Assembly: GCA_947475465.1 (NCBI GenBank)
Contig: CANJLK010000008.1
Span: 24,241 to 88,240, forward strand
Reading direction: 5' to 3'
DNA: 64,000 nt
From: Caulobacteraceae bacterium
Lineage (GTDB): Bacteria > Pseudomonadota > Alphaproteobacteria > Caulobacterales > Caulobacteraceae
In this document: in pieces, positions 46,649-56,228 of the stretch
Layout: every line of letters begins with the position of its first letter
Numbering within the stretch: the stretch's first letter is position 1
Program-made: the position numbers and the translations under genes
Notes under the pieces: model-generated
What the model saw: the letters and a program-made list of their open reading frames with translations, nothing else
The model's database searches: none
What the model was told of the DNA's origin: nothing

Positions 46649-48135
46649 GCGTCGACCAGGAACGACAGTTGGCGGTCGGCGGTGTCGTTACGGCCCTGGG
46701 CGATCTCGCGGTCGAGCAGTCGTGTGGGATAGTCGCCCGTGAAGTAGTGGTCGGTGAACTGGGGGGTCACAGGATCGCGGGGTTCCGATCCCACGGCCCA
46801 GTAGAGGCCGTCGACGGAGAGGTAGCTCATCGAGTCGACCTCGAGCATCTTCGCGATCTCATCGACGGTGTGGTTGGCCGCCAGCAGCTTTTCCCGGTCG
46901 GGCATGTCGATCCCATAGAAGTCCGGCCACATGATCGGCGGCGAGGCGGAGCGCAGGTGCACCTCGGCGGCGCCGGCCTCGCGGACCATGCGCACCACGC
47001 GCACCGAATTGGTGCCGCGCACGATCGAATCGTCGATCAGCAGCACGCGCTTGCCGGCCAGGACCGAGCGGTTGGGCGACAGCTTCATACGCACGCTGGA
47101 TTCCCGCGTCGCCTGGGTGGGCTGGATGAAGGTGCGGCCCACATAGTGGTTGCGGATGATGCCCATCTCGAACGGCAGGCCGGCCTCCTGGGCGAAGCCA
47201 AGGGCGGCGGGCACACCGCTGTCAGGCACTGGCACCACGACGTCGGCGTCGACCATGCTTTCCTGCGCCAGGCGCCGGCCCATCCGCTTGCGGACCTCGT
47301 AGACTGAGCGGCCGTTCACCACGGAGTCAGGGCGGGCGAAATAGACGTATTCGAAGATGCAGGGGCGGGCCTGCTTGGCGGGGAAGGGCTTAAGGCTCTG
47401 CACCCCGTCGGCGTCGATGATCACCATCTCGCCGTGCTCGATATCACGCACGAACTCAGCGCCGATGATGTCCAGCGCGCAGGTTTCCGAGGCCAGGACC
47501 GGCTTGCCGTCCAGGTCGCCCAGGACCAGCGGGCGGATGCCCAGGGGATCGCGGACCCCGATCAACTTCTTGTTGGTCAGGCAGACCAGGGCATAGCCAC
47601 CCTCGATCTGCGACAGGGCGTCGATGAAGCGGTCGACGAAGCGGATCTTCCGGGACCGCGCGATCAGGTGGAGGATCACCTCTGAGTCCGACGTCGACTG
47701 GAAGATCACGCCGTCCGCGACGAGGTGATCGCGAAGGGTCAGGAAATTGGTCAGGTTGCCGTTGTGGGCGAGCGCGACGCCGCCGGCCTCCATGTCGGCG
47801 AACATCGGCTGGACGTTACGGATGAAGGAGCCGCCGGAGGTGGAATAGCGGGTGTGGCCGATGGCGAAATTGCCGGGCAGGCGATCGGTGAGGTCGACGC
47901 CGCCGAAGGCCTCGCCGACGTGGCCCATGTGGCGTTCAGTATGGAACCGCTGGCCATCGAAGGCGGCGATGCCGCAGGCTTCCTGGCCCCGGTGCTGGAG
48001 GGCGTGGAGGCCCAGCGCCGTGACGCCCGCCGCCTCAGGGGTGTCGTAGACGCCGAAGACGCCGCATTCGAGACGCGGAGCGTCATCCAGGGGGTCGCGG
48101 TGAGGCGGGGACCATCGATCGTTGGTCTTGCTCAT
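46645..48135 (-). CDS. purF: Amidophosphoribosyltransferase
   Basis: Protein of 496 aa. A 23-residue propeptide (ending PRLE) precedes the catalytic Cys24 (CGVFGVYD), which becomes the N-terminal residue after cleavage. The Ntn glutaminase domain has GHTRYSTSGGSF and AHNGNLTNF; the PRTase domain has PRPP loop VLLIDDSIVRGTNS. It makes phosphoribosylamine from PRPP and glutamine, the first committed step of purine synthesis. The C-terminus reads FTDHYFTGDYPT, so the two Cys that bind the Fe-S cluster in Bacillus-type enzymes are not there, although the propeptide is kept. It overlaps cvpA by 4 bp. Confidence 0.97.
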   Translation of the reverse strand: MSKTNDRWSPPHRDPLDDAPRLECGVFGVYDTPEAAGVTALGLHALQHRGQEACGIAAFDGQRFHTERHMGHVGEAFGGVDLTDRLPGNFAIGHTRYSTSGGSFIRNVQPMFADMEAGGVALAHNGNLTNFLTLRDHLVADGVIFQSTSDSEVILHLIARSRKIRFVDRFIDALSQIEGGYALVCLTNKKLIGVRDPLGIRPLVLGDLDGKPVLASETCALDIIGAEFVRDIEHGEMVIIDADGVQSLKPFPAKQARPCIFEYVYFARPDSVVNGRSVYEVRKRMGRRLAQESMVDADVVVPVPDSGVPAALGFAQEAGLPFEMGIIRNHYVGRTFIQPTQATRESSVRMKLSPNRSVLAGKRVLLIDDSIVRGTNSVRVVRMVREAGAAEVHLRSASPPIMWPDFYGIDMPDREKLLAANHTVDEIAKMLEVDSMSYLSVDGLYWAVGSEPRDPVTPQFTDHYFTGDYPTRLLDREIAQGRNDTADRQLSFLVDA

Positions 48136-48752
48136 CGGGATTTCTCCACCAGATCGTCGATCTCGCCGCGTTGCCGCGCGTCGTAGCCGTCTGACTTCAA
48201 TCTGTCATCCACGGCGTTGTGCACGGCGTCATGAACCGCCCGGTCGAAGGCGGGCTTCAGCCGGTCGGCGACATCCAGGCTCTTGGGCGCCAGGGCTTTC
48301 AGAAGTCGCCCCATGTTCTGGGACAGGGGCCAGGTCTTTGAGCCTACGATCCAGTGCGGCCTGAGGTCTTCGGGCGTCGCGGCGCTGAACATCAGGTTGA
48401 GCGCGCCCAGCACCAGCAGGCCCCGCGCCAGGCCGATCAGCAGGCCGACGCTGCGGTCGAGCGCGCCCAGGAATTCGGTCTCCTGCACCTGTTTGGCGAC
48501 CTGCCCGAGGACAAGCCTTAGGACCAGGTAGACAATGACAAAGACCACCAGCAGGGCGGCCGCCGCGCCCAGCCAGTCAGGATGCACCGCCTTGCGGACC
48601 ATCGGACCGGAGATCGGCAGGCCGAAGATTGCGACCGCCGCGGCGACGATCAGGGCCAAAAGGGCGGCGACCTCGCGCGCCGCGCCCCGGGCGAAGCCGA
48701 ACGCCGCCGACAGCAGCAGCAGAATCAGGACGATGAGGTCGAACTGGGTCAC
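48132..48752 (-). CDS. cvpA: CvpA family membrane protein
   Basis: Protein of 206 aa with four transmembrane helices (FDLIVLILLLLSAAFGFARG first) and the CvpA motif AFGFARGAAREVAAL. The C-terminal about 60 residues are soluble and charged. Its neighbour purF (4-bp overlap) is the usual partner; CvpA is needed for colicin V production in E. coli and may help envelope integrity. It is downstream of radA by 4 bp. Confidence 0.93.
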   Translation of the reverse strand: MTQFDLIVLILLLLSAAFGFARGAAREVAALLALIVAAAVAIFGLPISGPMVRKAVHPDWLGAAAALLVVFVIVYLVLRLVLGQVAKQVQETEFLGALDRSVGLLIGLARGLLVLGALNLMFSAATPEDLRPHWIVGSKTWPLSQNMGRLLKALAPKSLDVADRLKPAFDRAVHDAVHNAVDDRLKSDGYDARQRGEIDDLVEKSR

Positions 48753-48756
48753 GGCG

Positions 48757-50124
48757 TCAGGTCCATTCGCCCTCGCCGATGCGGCGAACGGCGTCAGCCA
48801 GACGGCTCACGCCGGTGACGCCCATGGCGCCGCCGCCGTCGAGGCCTGAGGGGCCGAGGGCGCGACGGAACCCCAGCTTGGCGGCTTCCTTGAGGCGGGA
48901 TTCCGAGCGACTGACGGACCGCACCTCGCCTGACAGGCTGATCTCGCCGAACACCACGCAATCCTGCGGCAGGGCCTGATCGAGGGCGGAGGAGGCGAGC
49001 GCGGCGGCCGCGGCCAGGTCGGCCGCCGGCTCGGTGATGCGCAGTCCACCGGCTACGTTGAGGTAGACGTCCCGGTCGCCCAGGCTGAGGCCGCAGCGCG
49101 CCTCCAGCACCGCCAGCACCATGGCCAGGCGCCCGGAATCCCAGCCGACCACAGCGCGCCGGGGCGTGCCGTAGGCTGACGGCGCCACCAGGGCTTGGAA
49201 TTCCACCAGCACCGGGCGCGAGCCCTCGATCCCGGCGAACACCGCCGCCCCGGCCGCCCGTTCGCCGGAGGTGTTGAGGAAGAGGGCTGAGGGATTTTTC
49301 ACTTCGGCCAGGCCCGCGTCGCCCATCTCAAAGACGCCGATCTCGTCGGTGGCGCCGAAGCGGTTCTTGGCCCCGCGCAGGATACGGAACGGGTAGCCGC
49401 GCTCGCCTTCGAAGGCGAGGACGGCGTCGACCATGTGCTCGATCACCCGGGGGCCGGCGATGGTCCCCTCCTTGGTGACGTGGCCGACCAGCAGGACGGC
49501 GACCCCTTGCTTCTTGGCCAGCCGCACCAGCTCGCCGGTGGCGGCGCGGACCTGGGTGACGGAGCCGGGACCGGCCTCGTGCGCATCGCTCCACAGCGTC
49601 TGGATGGAATCGATCACCACCAGGTCGAACGGCTCGCGCTTCAGGCCGTCGACGATGGCGCGCAGGGATGTCTCGGCGGCCAGTTTCACAGGCGCGTCGG
49701 CCAGGCCCATGCGCTGGGCGCGGGAGCGGACCTGTTCGACGGCTTCCTCGCCCGAGATGTAGGCGCAGCGGGCCCCGCGCCGGGCGGCCTCGGCAGCGAC
49801 CTGCAGGAGCAGGGTGGACTTTCCGACGCCGGGGTCGCCGCCCAGCAGGATCGCCGAGCCCGGAACGACGCCGCCGCCGCAGACGCGGTCGAACTCGTCG
49901 ACGCCGGTGGCGATGCGGGGCGGGGCGGGGGTCTCGTCCTCAAGGCCCTCGAAGGCGAGGCCCCGCTGGCGTCCGGCCTTGCCGGGCGCGAGCGCGCCGG
50001 GCGGGCGGGTCTGGGTTTCCTCCACCAGGCTGTTCCACGCGCCGCACGCCGGACACTGGCCGGCCCACTTGGTCTGGACGGCCCCGCAGGACTGGCAGGC
50101 GTAGATGGCGCCGTCGCGGGCCAT
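48757..50124 (-). CDS. radA: DNA repair protein RadA
   Basis: Protein of 455 aa. The N-terminal zinc finger is C10-x2-C13 and C24-x2-C27. Walker A is GGDPGVGKSTLLLQVA, Walker B region FDLVVIDSIQTLWSD, and the RadA-specific KNRFG motif is in LRGAKNRFGATDE. The C-terminal Lon-like domain has LAMVLAVLEARCGLSL and DVYLNVAGGLRI. RadA is a hexameric helicase for branch migration in recombinational repair. It starts the radA-cvpA-purF group and is divergent from a Yip1-family gene. Confidence 0.97.
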   Translation of the reverse strand: MARDGAIYACQSCGAVQTKWAGQCPACGAWNSLVEETQTRPPGALAPGKAGRQRGLAFEGLEDETPAPPRIATGVDEFDRVCGGGVVPGSAILLGGDPGVGKSTLLLQVAAEAARRGARCAYISGEEAVEQVRSRAQRMGLADAPVKLAAETSLRAIVDGLKREPFDLVVIDSIQTLWSDAHEAGPGSVTQVRAATGELVRLAKKQGVAVLLVGHVTKEGTIAGPRVIEHMVDAVLAFEGERGYPFRILRGAKNRFGATDEIGVFEMGDAGLAEVKNPSALFLNTSGERAAGAAVFAGIEGSRPVLVEFQALVAPSAYGTPRRAVVGWDSGRLAMVLAVLEARCGLSLGDRDVYLNVAGGLRITEPAADLAAAAALASSALDQALPQDCVVFGEISLSGEVRSVSRSESRLKEAAKLGFRRALGPSGLDGGGAMGVTGVSRLADAVRRIGEGEWT

Positions 50125-50249
50125 GGGGGCGGAAGCTCCTGATTCGGTATGGCGCCAGTCTAGACCGCGCCGGGCCCCTTCGTCCGGGGCGGCTTGCCGC
50201 GCGGCGCCGTTGCTCTAACCTCGCTGGCGGGCAGGCTGGGAGAGAGACG

Positions 50250-50876
50250 ATGAACGTCGTGGAGCCGGGCAGTCCGGCCGAGAATATCGTGGCGCGGGCC
50301 AAGACCCTGCTCCTGCGGCCCTTGGAAGCCTGGGCGGCCATCGACTCCGAGACCTCGACCATCGAGAGCCTTTACCGGGGCTGGGTGATCCCCCTGGCGG
50401 CGATACCGGCGGTCTGCGGCACGGTCCGGGAACTGGGCTTCGGCGGCGTCCAGATCTTCGGCATCCACTATCGACCAAGCTTCGTGGGCGTGATCTTCGA
50501 AGCCCTGCTGACCTACGGCCTGACCCTGGCGTCAGTCTATGTGCTGGCTCTGGTCATCGACGGTTTCGCCCTGCGGTTCGAGGGCGAGCGCAGCCGCACC
50601 CAGGCCTTCAAGCTGGCGGCCTATTCGGCGACGGCCGGTTGGCTGGCCGGCGCCTTCCTGCTGCTGCCGGCCATCGGCGGGTTGATCCAGCTGCTGGGTG
50701 GAATCTACAGCCTCTACCTTCTCTACCGGGGCCTGCCCGTCCTCATGCGCTCGGATGAGGACCGCACGACGCCCTATTTCGTCATGATCCTGCTGGCCAC
50801 CTTGGTGATCTGCCTGGTGATCGGCAGCCTGGCCAGCTGCGTGGGCGGCTGGGGCGGTCCGATCTCAATCGACTAG
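50250..50876 (+). CDS. Yip1 domain family membrane protein
   Basis: Protein of 208 aa. The N-terminal soluble part has the Yip1-typical RAKTLLLRPLEAWAAIDSE, followed by five hydrophobic helices (VGVIFEALLTYGLTLASVYV, GWLAGAFLLLPAIGGLIQLL, FVMILLATLVICLVIGSLAS among them). It is an inner-membrane protein, function unclear in bacteria. The ATG at 50250 has GGGAGAGAGA upstream; the longer open frame upstream is antisense to radA. The last 4 bp overlap the convergent alr gene. Confidence 0.88.
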   Translation: MNVVEPGSPAENIVARAKTLLLRPLEAWAAIDSETSTIESLYRGWVIPLAAIPAVCGTVRELGFGGVQIFGIHYRPSFVGVIFEALLTYGLTLASVYVLALVIDGFALRFEGERSRTQAFKLAAYSATAGWLAGAFLLLPAIGGLIQLLGGIYSLYLLYRGLPVLMRSDEDRTTPYFVMILLATLVICLVIGSLASCVGGWGGPISID

Positions 50877-51964
50877 GCTTCGCCCAAATAGATGCGCTCG
50901 GCCCGGCGGCTCAGGCGCACCAGGACTTCGTGGGCGACGGTGCCAGCGGCCTGGGCCTGGTCATCCAACAGGGCGCCGGACCCGAGAAGTTCGACCATCT
51001 GGCCGATGTGGGCCGGCGTGTCGCCAAGCTCAACGACCAGGACGTCCATGTTGGCGACGATCAGCCTGCGCCGCGCGCCGGCGAACCAGGCGTAGCCGCG
51101 TCCCTTCACGGCCCGGATTACCCCGTCGGCATAGCCCGCCGCGACGATAGCGACCCGGGTGGGCGTCTCGATCATGATGCTCTCGCCATAGCCCAGGATG
51201 TCGCCGGGGCGCAGGTTACGGATATCGAGGATGGGGGCGCTCAGTGCCGCGACGGCGTGGATGTCGGGATGCGGATGCTCAAGGGGGCCGCCGCCAAACA
51301 GGCTGATGCCGGGGCGGACCATGTCGAAGTGGTAGTCCGCCCCGAGATAGATTCCGGCCGAGGCGGCCAGGCTGGCGCGAGCCTTTGGGAAGAGGCCGCG
51401 GACCTCGGAGAAGCGTGCCAACTGGCTGGCGTTGCGGGGGCTTTGCCCATCCGCCGCCGAGCCCAGATGACTCATCAGGAGTTCTATATCGAGCGCGTCC
51501 AGAGCGTCACCGGCCTGGATAAGGGCGTGCGCCTCTTCCGGCGCGAGGCCCTGGCGGCACATGCCGGTGTCGATGTGCAGGCCGACGCGGGACGGGCCGC
51601 CGCTCCTGGCGAAGGCGGCGGCGGCGTTGACCTGCGGTAGGCTGCAGAGCACGGGGACCAGGTCGGCCGCGGCCAGCCGGGGACCGCTTCCGTCGGTCAG
51701 GCCGTCGAGGACATAGATCGTGGCGGGCCGCGCGGGGGTCAATTCGGCGCGCAGGGCGACGCCTTCCGCCAGGCGGGCCACGAAGAACCGCCGTGCGCCC
51801 TGCGCCCACAACCGCCGGGCAACAGGGCCGGAACCCAGGCCATAGCCGTCGGCCTTGAGCACAGGCGCGATTTCGGCGGCGCCCGCCGCGCGCGTCAGGA
51901 CGGCGTGATTGTGGGCGAGCGCGTCGAGGTCGATGCCCAGGCGCGCCGCGAAACCGGCGTTCAC
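50873..51964 (-). CDS. alr: Alanine racemase
   Basis: Protein of 363 aa. The PLP-binding Lys37 is in APVLKADGYGLG; the second catalytic base Tyr is in GDILGYGESIMI. Other conserved parts are HIDTGMCRQGL and FDMVRPGISLFGG. It makes D-alanine for peptidoglycan. The usual GMNRLG motif is GMCRQG here, a small variation. The start is a GTG that shares one base with the dnaB stop (TAGTG), so translation is coupled to dnaB. Confidence 0.96.
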   Translation of the reverse strand: MNAGFAARLGIDLDALAHNHAVLTRAAGAAEIAPVLKADGYGLGSGPVARRLWAQGARRFFVARLAEGVALRAELTPARPATIYVLDGLTDGSGPRLAAADLVPVLCSLPQVNAAAAFARSGGPSRVGLHIDTGMCRQGLAPEEAHALIQAGDALDALDIELLMSHLGSAADGQSPRNASQLARFSEVRGLFPKARASLAASAGIYLGADYHFDMVRPGISLFGGGPLEHPHPDIHAVAALSAPILDIRNLRPGDILGYGESIMIETPTRVAIVAAGYADGVIRAVKGRGYAWFAGARRRLIVANMDVLVVELGDTPAHIGQMVELLGSGALLDDQAQAAGTVAHEVLVRLSRRAERIYLGEA

Positions 51965-53451
51965 TAGCGCGGGTCGTAGCGGCCGTCGCGGGCCAGGTTG
52001 CCGAACTTGGTGATGTCTTCGTTGTAGCTCAGCTTCACATTGCCGATCGGGCCGTGCCGCTGCTTGCCGATGATGATGTCGGCCTGGCCGCGGACCTTAT
52101 CCATCTCTTCCTGCCAGTTCAGGTGCTCAGTGGTGCCTTCGCGTGGCTCCAGGCGGGAGAGGTAATAGCTCTCGCGATAGATGAACATGACCATGTCGGC
52201 GTCCTGTTCGATGGAGCCGGATTCACGCAGGTCGGAAAGCTGGGGTTTCTTGTCGTCGCGGTTCTCAACCTGGCGGGACAGCTGGGCGAGCGCGATGACC
52301 GGGATGGACAGCTCCTTGGCGAGCGCCTTGAGGCTCTGGGTGATCATGCTGACTTCCTGCACCCGGTTGTCGGACTTGCCGTCGCCGCCGGTGATCAGCT
52401 GCAGGTAGTCGACCACCAGGAGGTCGAGGCCGACCATCCGCTTCAGGCGCCTGGCCCGGGCGGCGAGCTTGGCCATGGTGATGCCGCCGGTGTCGTCGAT
52501 GTAGAGCGGGGCCTCCTGGATCTCGAAGGCCGCGTCACGCACCCGGCCGAACTCGGAGGCGTCGATCTCGCCCTTGCGCAGCCGGTCGCCGGAGACGCCG
52601 GAGGCCTCCGCCAGCAGGCGCATGGCCAGCTGTTCGGCGGCCATTTCCAGCGAGAAGAAGGCCACCACCCCGCCGCGCACGGTCTTCTTCGACCCGTCGG
52701 GCTGCGGCTCCCAGGCGTAGTTGCGGGCGACGTCGAAGGCGATGTTACAGGCCAGCGACGACTTACCCATCGAGGGGCGCGCGGCCAGGATCACCAGGTC
52801 GGAGGGATGCAGGCCACCGATCTTCTGGTCGAGGTCGATGAGGCCGGTGGAAAGCCCGGCCAGGCCCCCGTCGCGGCTGTGGGCCTCGGCGGCCATGTTG
52901 ACGGCGCCGCGCAGCGCATCGGCGAAGTTGACGAAGCCCTGGGACACCCCGCCGGTCTCGGCCAGGCTGTAGAGCTGCTGTTCGGCCGCCTCGATCTGGT
53001 CGCGGGCGGAAAGTTCGCTGTCCCCTTGGGCAGCGGTGACCGTGATGTCGCCGCCGATGCGGATCAGGTCGCGGCGCAGCGCCAGATCGTAGATGGCCCG
53101 GGCATAGTCGGCCGCGTTGGCGGCCGGTGGGGCGCGGTCGACCAGATCGGCCAGGTAGCGAACGCCGCCCAGTTCCTCGAAACCCACGTCGCGGGAGAAC
53201 TGCTCCGCCAGCAGGATCGGCTCCGCCAGCTGACCCTTACGGATGTGGCTCGAGATCGCGCTGAACAGACGCTGATGGAAGGGCTCGTAGAAGTGGTTGG
53301 CGCTCAGGTAGTCGCCGATCCGCTCAAAGGCGGCGTTGTCGTAGAGCAGGGCGCCCAGCAGGGCCTGCTCGGCCTCGACGTTGGCCGGGACGTGGGGAAT
53401 CGCCACGTCGTTGGAGGCGGAGCGCAGGTCGAGCATCGGGACTAGGGCCAT
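51964..53451 (-). CDS. dnaB: Replicative DNA helicase DnaB
   Basis: Protein of 495 aa. The N-terminal helical domain begins PHVPANVEAEQALLGALLYD, typical of DnaB. The RecA-like core has Walker A ARPSMGKSSLACN, Walker B LDLLVVDYLQLITG, and DLRESGSIEQDADMVMFIYR. The end KLSYNEDITKFGNLARD is also as expected. No intein is present. Upstream are a minus-strand terminator and the TonB receptor. It is followed directly by alr. Confidence 0.97.
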   Translation of the reverse strand: MALVPMLDLRSASNDVAIPHVPANVEAEQALLGALLYDNAAFERIGDYLSANHFYEPFHQRLFSAISSHIRKGQLAEPILLAEQFSRDVGFEELGGVRYLADLVDRAPPAANAADYARAIYDLALRRDLIRIGGDITVTAAQGDSELSARDQIEAAEQQLYSLAETGGVSQGFVNFADALRGAVNMAAEAHSRDGGLAGLSTGLIDLDQKIGGLHPSDLVILAARPSMGKSSLACNIAFDVARNYAWEPQPDGSKKTVRGGVVAFFSLEMAAEQLAMRLLAEASGVSGDRLRKGEIDASEFGRVRDAAFEIQEAPLYIDDTGGITMAKLAARARRLKRMVGLDLLVVDYLQLITGGDGKSDNRVQEVSMITQSLKALAKELSIPVIALAQLSRQVENRDDKKPQLSDLRESGSIEQDADMVMFIYRESYYLSRLEPREGTTEHLNWQEEMDKVRGQADIIIGKQRHGPIGNVKLSYNEDITKFGNLARDGRYDPR

Positions 53452-53545
53452 GCCCTACCGATAGCCTAAGGCAGGGTCGCCGATCACCGGGACATCGTGT
53501 CTCGTCCACACTTTCCGGTGAGGTCTGTGGATGAAGCTTAGCCAC

Positions 53546-53580
53546 AAAAAAGGGGCGCGGCCGGTGGCCGGCGCGCCCCT
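53546..53580 (-). terminator. Rho-independent terminator after the TonB receptor gene
   Basis: On the minus strand, AGGGGCGCGCCGG (53568-53580) pairs with CCGGCCGCGCCCCT (53551-53564), apart from one extra base, followed by a T-run of six (plus-strand A run at 53546-53551). It lies just after the receptor stop codon and 95 bp before dnaB. Confidence 0.93.
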
Positions 53581-53598
53581 TCGATGTTGATCGTCAGC

Positions 53599-56021
53599 TT
53601 ACCAGTTGACGCTGATCCGGCCGTAGACGAACCGCCCGCCGAACCCGAAGGGCGAGAAGGAGGTGAACGGGCCAGCCCCGGTCGTATCGAGCGTCTTCGG
53701 GATCTGGCGCGGATATTGGTCGAACAGGTTGTCGGCGCCCACCGCCACGGTGACCTGGTGCGGGAAGGTGTAGCGGCCTTCCAGGTCCCAGATGCTGCGC
53801 TGGCCGGTGTGGATGTCGGCGCTGCCGTCGGCAAGCGTGCCGGGGGCCAGCACATCGCCATAGAAGGTCGAGCGCAGCGTGGCCCCCCAGTTGTCGAGGC
53901 TCCAGTCGCTTTGCAGGGTGGTCTTCCACTTGGGCGTGCCGCGCTCGAAGCGCAGCACGGCCTGGCGGGCGAACAGCGAGACCGGAACCGGCAGGATGGT
54001 CTGTTTCGTCACCGGCGTCTTGGTGACCTTGAAGTCGTTCTGGTTGGCCGCCGCCGTCAGGTCGAACAGGCCGAACTGGTCGGTGTGGAGCCGGTAGTGG
54101 ACAACGTAGTCCACGCCCTTGGTCTTGGTGTCGACGCCGTTCAGGAAGAACCGCGCCGCCGAGGCGCCGAACGGCTGGAGCAGATCGAAGATCACCCGCG
54201 CATTGGTCCCGACAGCCGCGGTGTTGCTGCCGGTCAGGGTTTCGGACAGGACGATCCGGTTTGTCACATCGATCTCATAGCCGTCGATCGTCACCTCCAG
54301 GCCACCGGCGTGGAAGACCGCGCCCAGGGCGTAGTTCTTGGATTTCTCAGGCTGCAACGGCACGCCGCCCAGCGCCTTGCCGGTCGGGCTGACCGACGGG
54401 AAGGTGCCGGTGTCGAAGGGCACGCCGTTGATGAACAGGATCGAGGTCGACGTGAAGTACTGCTGCTGCAGGCCCGGCGCACGGAAGCCGCTTTCGGCGG
54501 AGCCGCGGAAAGCCAGTTGCGGGGTGACCTCGAAGCGCGCCGACAACTTGCCGGAGGTGTTGTCGCCGAAGTCCGAATAGTGCTCCTGGCGGACGGCGGC
54601 GGAGCCGGTAAAGCGGTCGGTCAGCTTGGCTTCCAGGGCCACATAGGCGCCGACATTGGTGCGGCTCTTGTCGAGGACATTGGCGGGCTGGAAGCCGCTG
54701 AAGCCGCGCGAGCCGAAGGCCAGGGTGGGGGCGACCGTGCCGCGGGCATAGGAGCCCGGCTCGCCCGCGCCGATCTCGTAGCCTTCCTTTCGGGCCTCGA
54801 GGCCGAAGGCGACGTTCAGAGGTCCAGCCAGGCCCAGGTCGAAGTCGCGGTTAAGTCCGCGTTGCCGACGGTCTGATCGTAGATCATCTCGCCCGCGTAG
54901 AAGGAATGGGGCGACGTCGGGCCAAGCGACGGGTTGAGCGTATGCTCGACGCCGTAGCGCAGGCGGTTCCAACCGTAGTCGAGACTGAAGTCGGCCTTCC
55001 AGCCGGCGATCTCGCCCTTCAGCCCGCCGCCCACGCTGAAGTCGCGGCTGTGGGTGTTGATCAGCGGCAAGTAGCCGTCTGGGTAGACTGAGGGGATGTT
55101 CTGGGTGGCGTCGTTCGGGGCGCGATAGGTCGCGGCCGTCTCGGAATGGCGCTCCTGCACGCCGCCCCAGGCCGAAGCTTCCCAGCCGTCGCCCAGCGGC
55201 TTGCCGGCGTTGAGGTAGAGGGTCTCTTCCTCGACATCGCCGTCGCCGAAGCGCGAGCGGACCTTGGCCGGCGTGAAGCGCGGATCGATGTCGCTGCGGT
55301 TGGTGTGGTTCTGGTCGCGGTACTGGCCGGAGATGGTCAGGAATCCGTCGGCGCCGAGCTTGAGGCCCTGCCAGCCGGCGACGGTGGTGGTCGCGCCATC
55401 CTTCAGGTCGCCGCCGCCGCCGTAGAGGCCGTTGAAGCTGGTGATCCGCTGGCCATAGGTCAGCGAGGCGCCGCCGCCGTGATCGACGCCGCGCAGGCCG
55501 ATGTTGATGACGCCGGCGATGGCGTCAGAGCCGTAGAGGGCCGAGGCGCCGTCCCGCAGGACTTCGATCCGGTCGATCGCCACGGACGGGATGGTGTTGA
55601 GGTCGACGGCGGCCGAGCCACGGCCCACCGAGCCATTGAGGTTGACGAGCGCCGAGGTGTGGCCGCGCACGCCGTTGATCAGCACCAGGGTCTGGTCCGG
55701 GCCCTGGCCGCGCAGGGTGGCGGGACGGACCGAGTCCGTGCCGTCGGTGTTGGACGGCCGCGGGAAGTCGATGGAGGGCACCGTGGCCGCCAGGGCGGCG
55801 GCCAGCTCGGTCGTGCCGCGCTTCTGCAGGCTGGAGGCGGTGACCACGTCCACCGGCGCGAGGGATTCCAGGCGCGAACGCGGCTCGGCGCGGGAGCCGG
55901 TGACCACAAGTTCCTCGACTTCCTTGGAATCAGCGGTCTTGCCAGCGGTCTGGGCGAGCGCGCCTGTAGTAATGAGGCTCGCCACCGATACGGCGGCAAA
56001 CAAGACGATACGCGATTTCAT
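53599..56021 (-). pseudogene. TonB-dependent receptor, split by a frameshift
   Basis: The N-terminal frame (54816-56021, 401 aa) has a signal peptide (MKSRIVLFAAVSVASLITTG), an EELVVTGSRAEPRS TonB-box-like start and a complete plug (LRGQGPDQTLVLINGVRGH, IEVLRDGASALYGSDAIAGV), and then early barrel strands. It ends at a premature stop. The C-terminal frame (up to about 54855, stopping at 53599) continues the barrel to a proper C-terminus (FGGRFVYGRISVNW). The reading frame changes near 54851-54856: GNADL then NRDFDLGLAGPLNVAFGLE, consistent with loss of one base. Together they make a normal 800-residue receptor. It could be a true pseudogene or a sequencing error. It sits between rplI and dnaB, with terminators on both sides. 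Confidence 0.88.
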
Positions 56022-56139
56022 GGTTTATCCCCTGAATGGCTGGGCGTGGGAGGCGCGCAGCCGATAGACAGCCCTTGTGGCGTCTATCTGGGCCGGGTCG
56101 GCCGTTTTGGGTATGACAATTGTGCAACAGCGAACACGC

Positions 56140-56169
56140 AAAAGGCGCGGGACCGAAATCCCGCGCCTT
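56140..56169 (-). terminator. Rho-independent terminator of the ribosomal-protein operon
   Basis: On the minus strand, AAGGCGCGGGA (56159-56169) pairs perfectly with TCCCGCGCCTT (56142-56152) across a 6-nt loop, followed by T residues (plus-strand A at 56140-56143). It ends the rpsF-rpsR-rplI transcript, 60 bp after rplI and upstream of the TonB receptor promoter. Confidence 0.93.
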
Positions 56170-56228
56170 CAGCGTCTAACTATCGGGCCCTGGCGGCTCC
56201 TTAGCCGCTGACCGCCCGAGCCTCAAAT

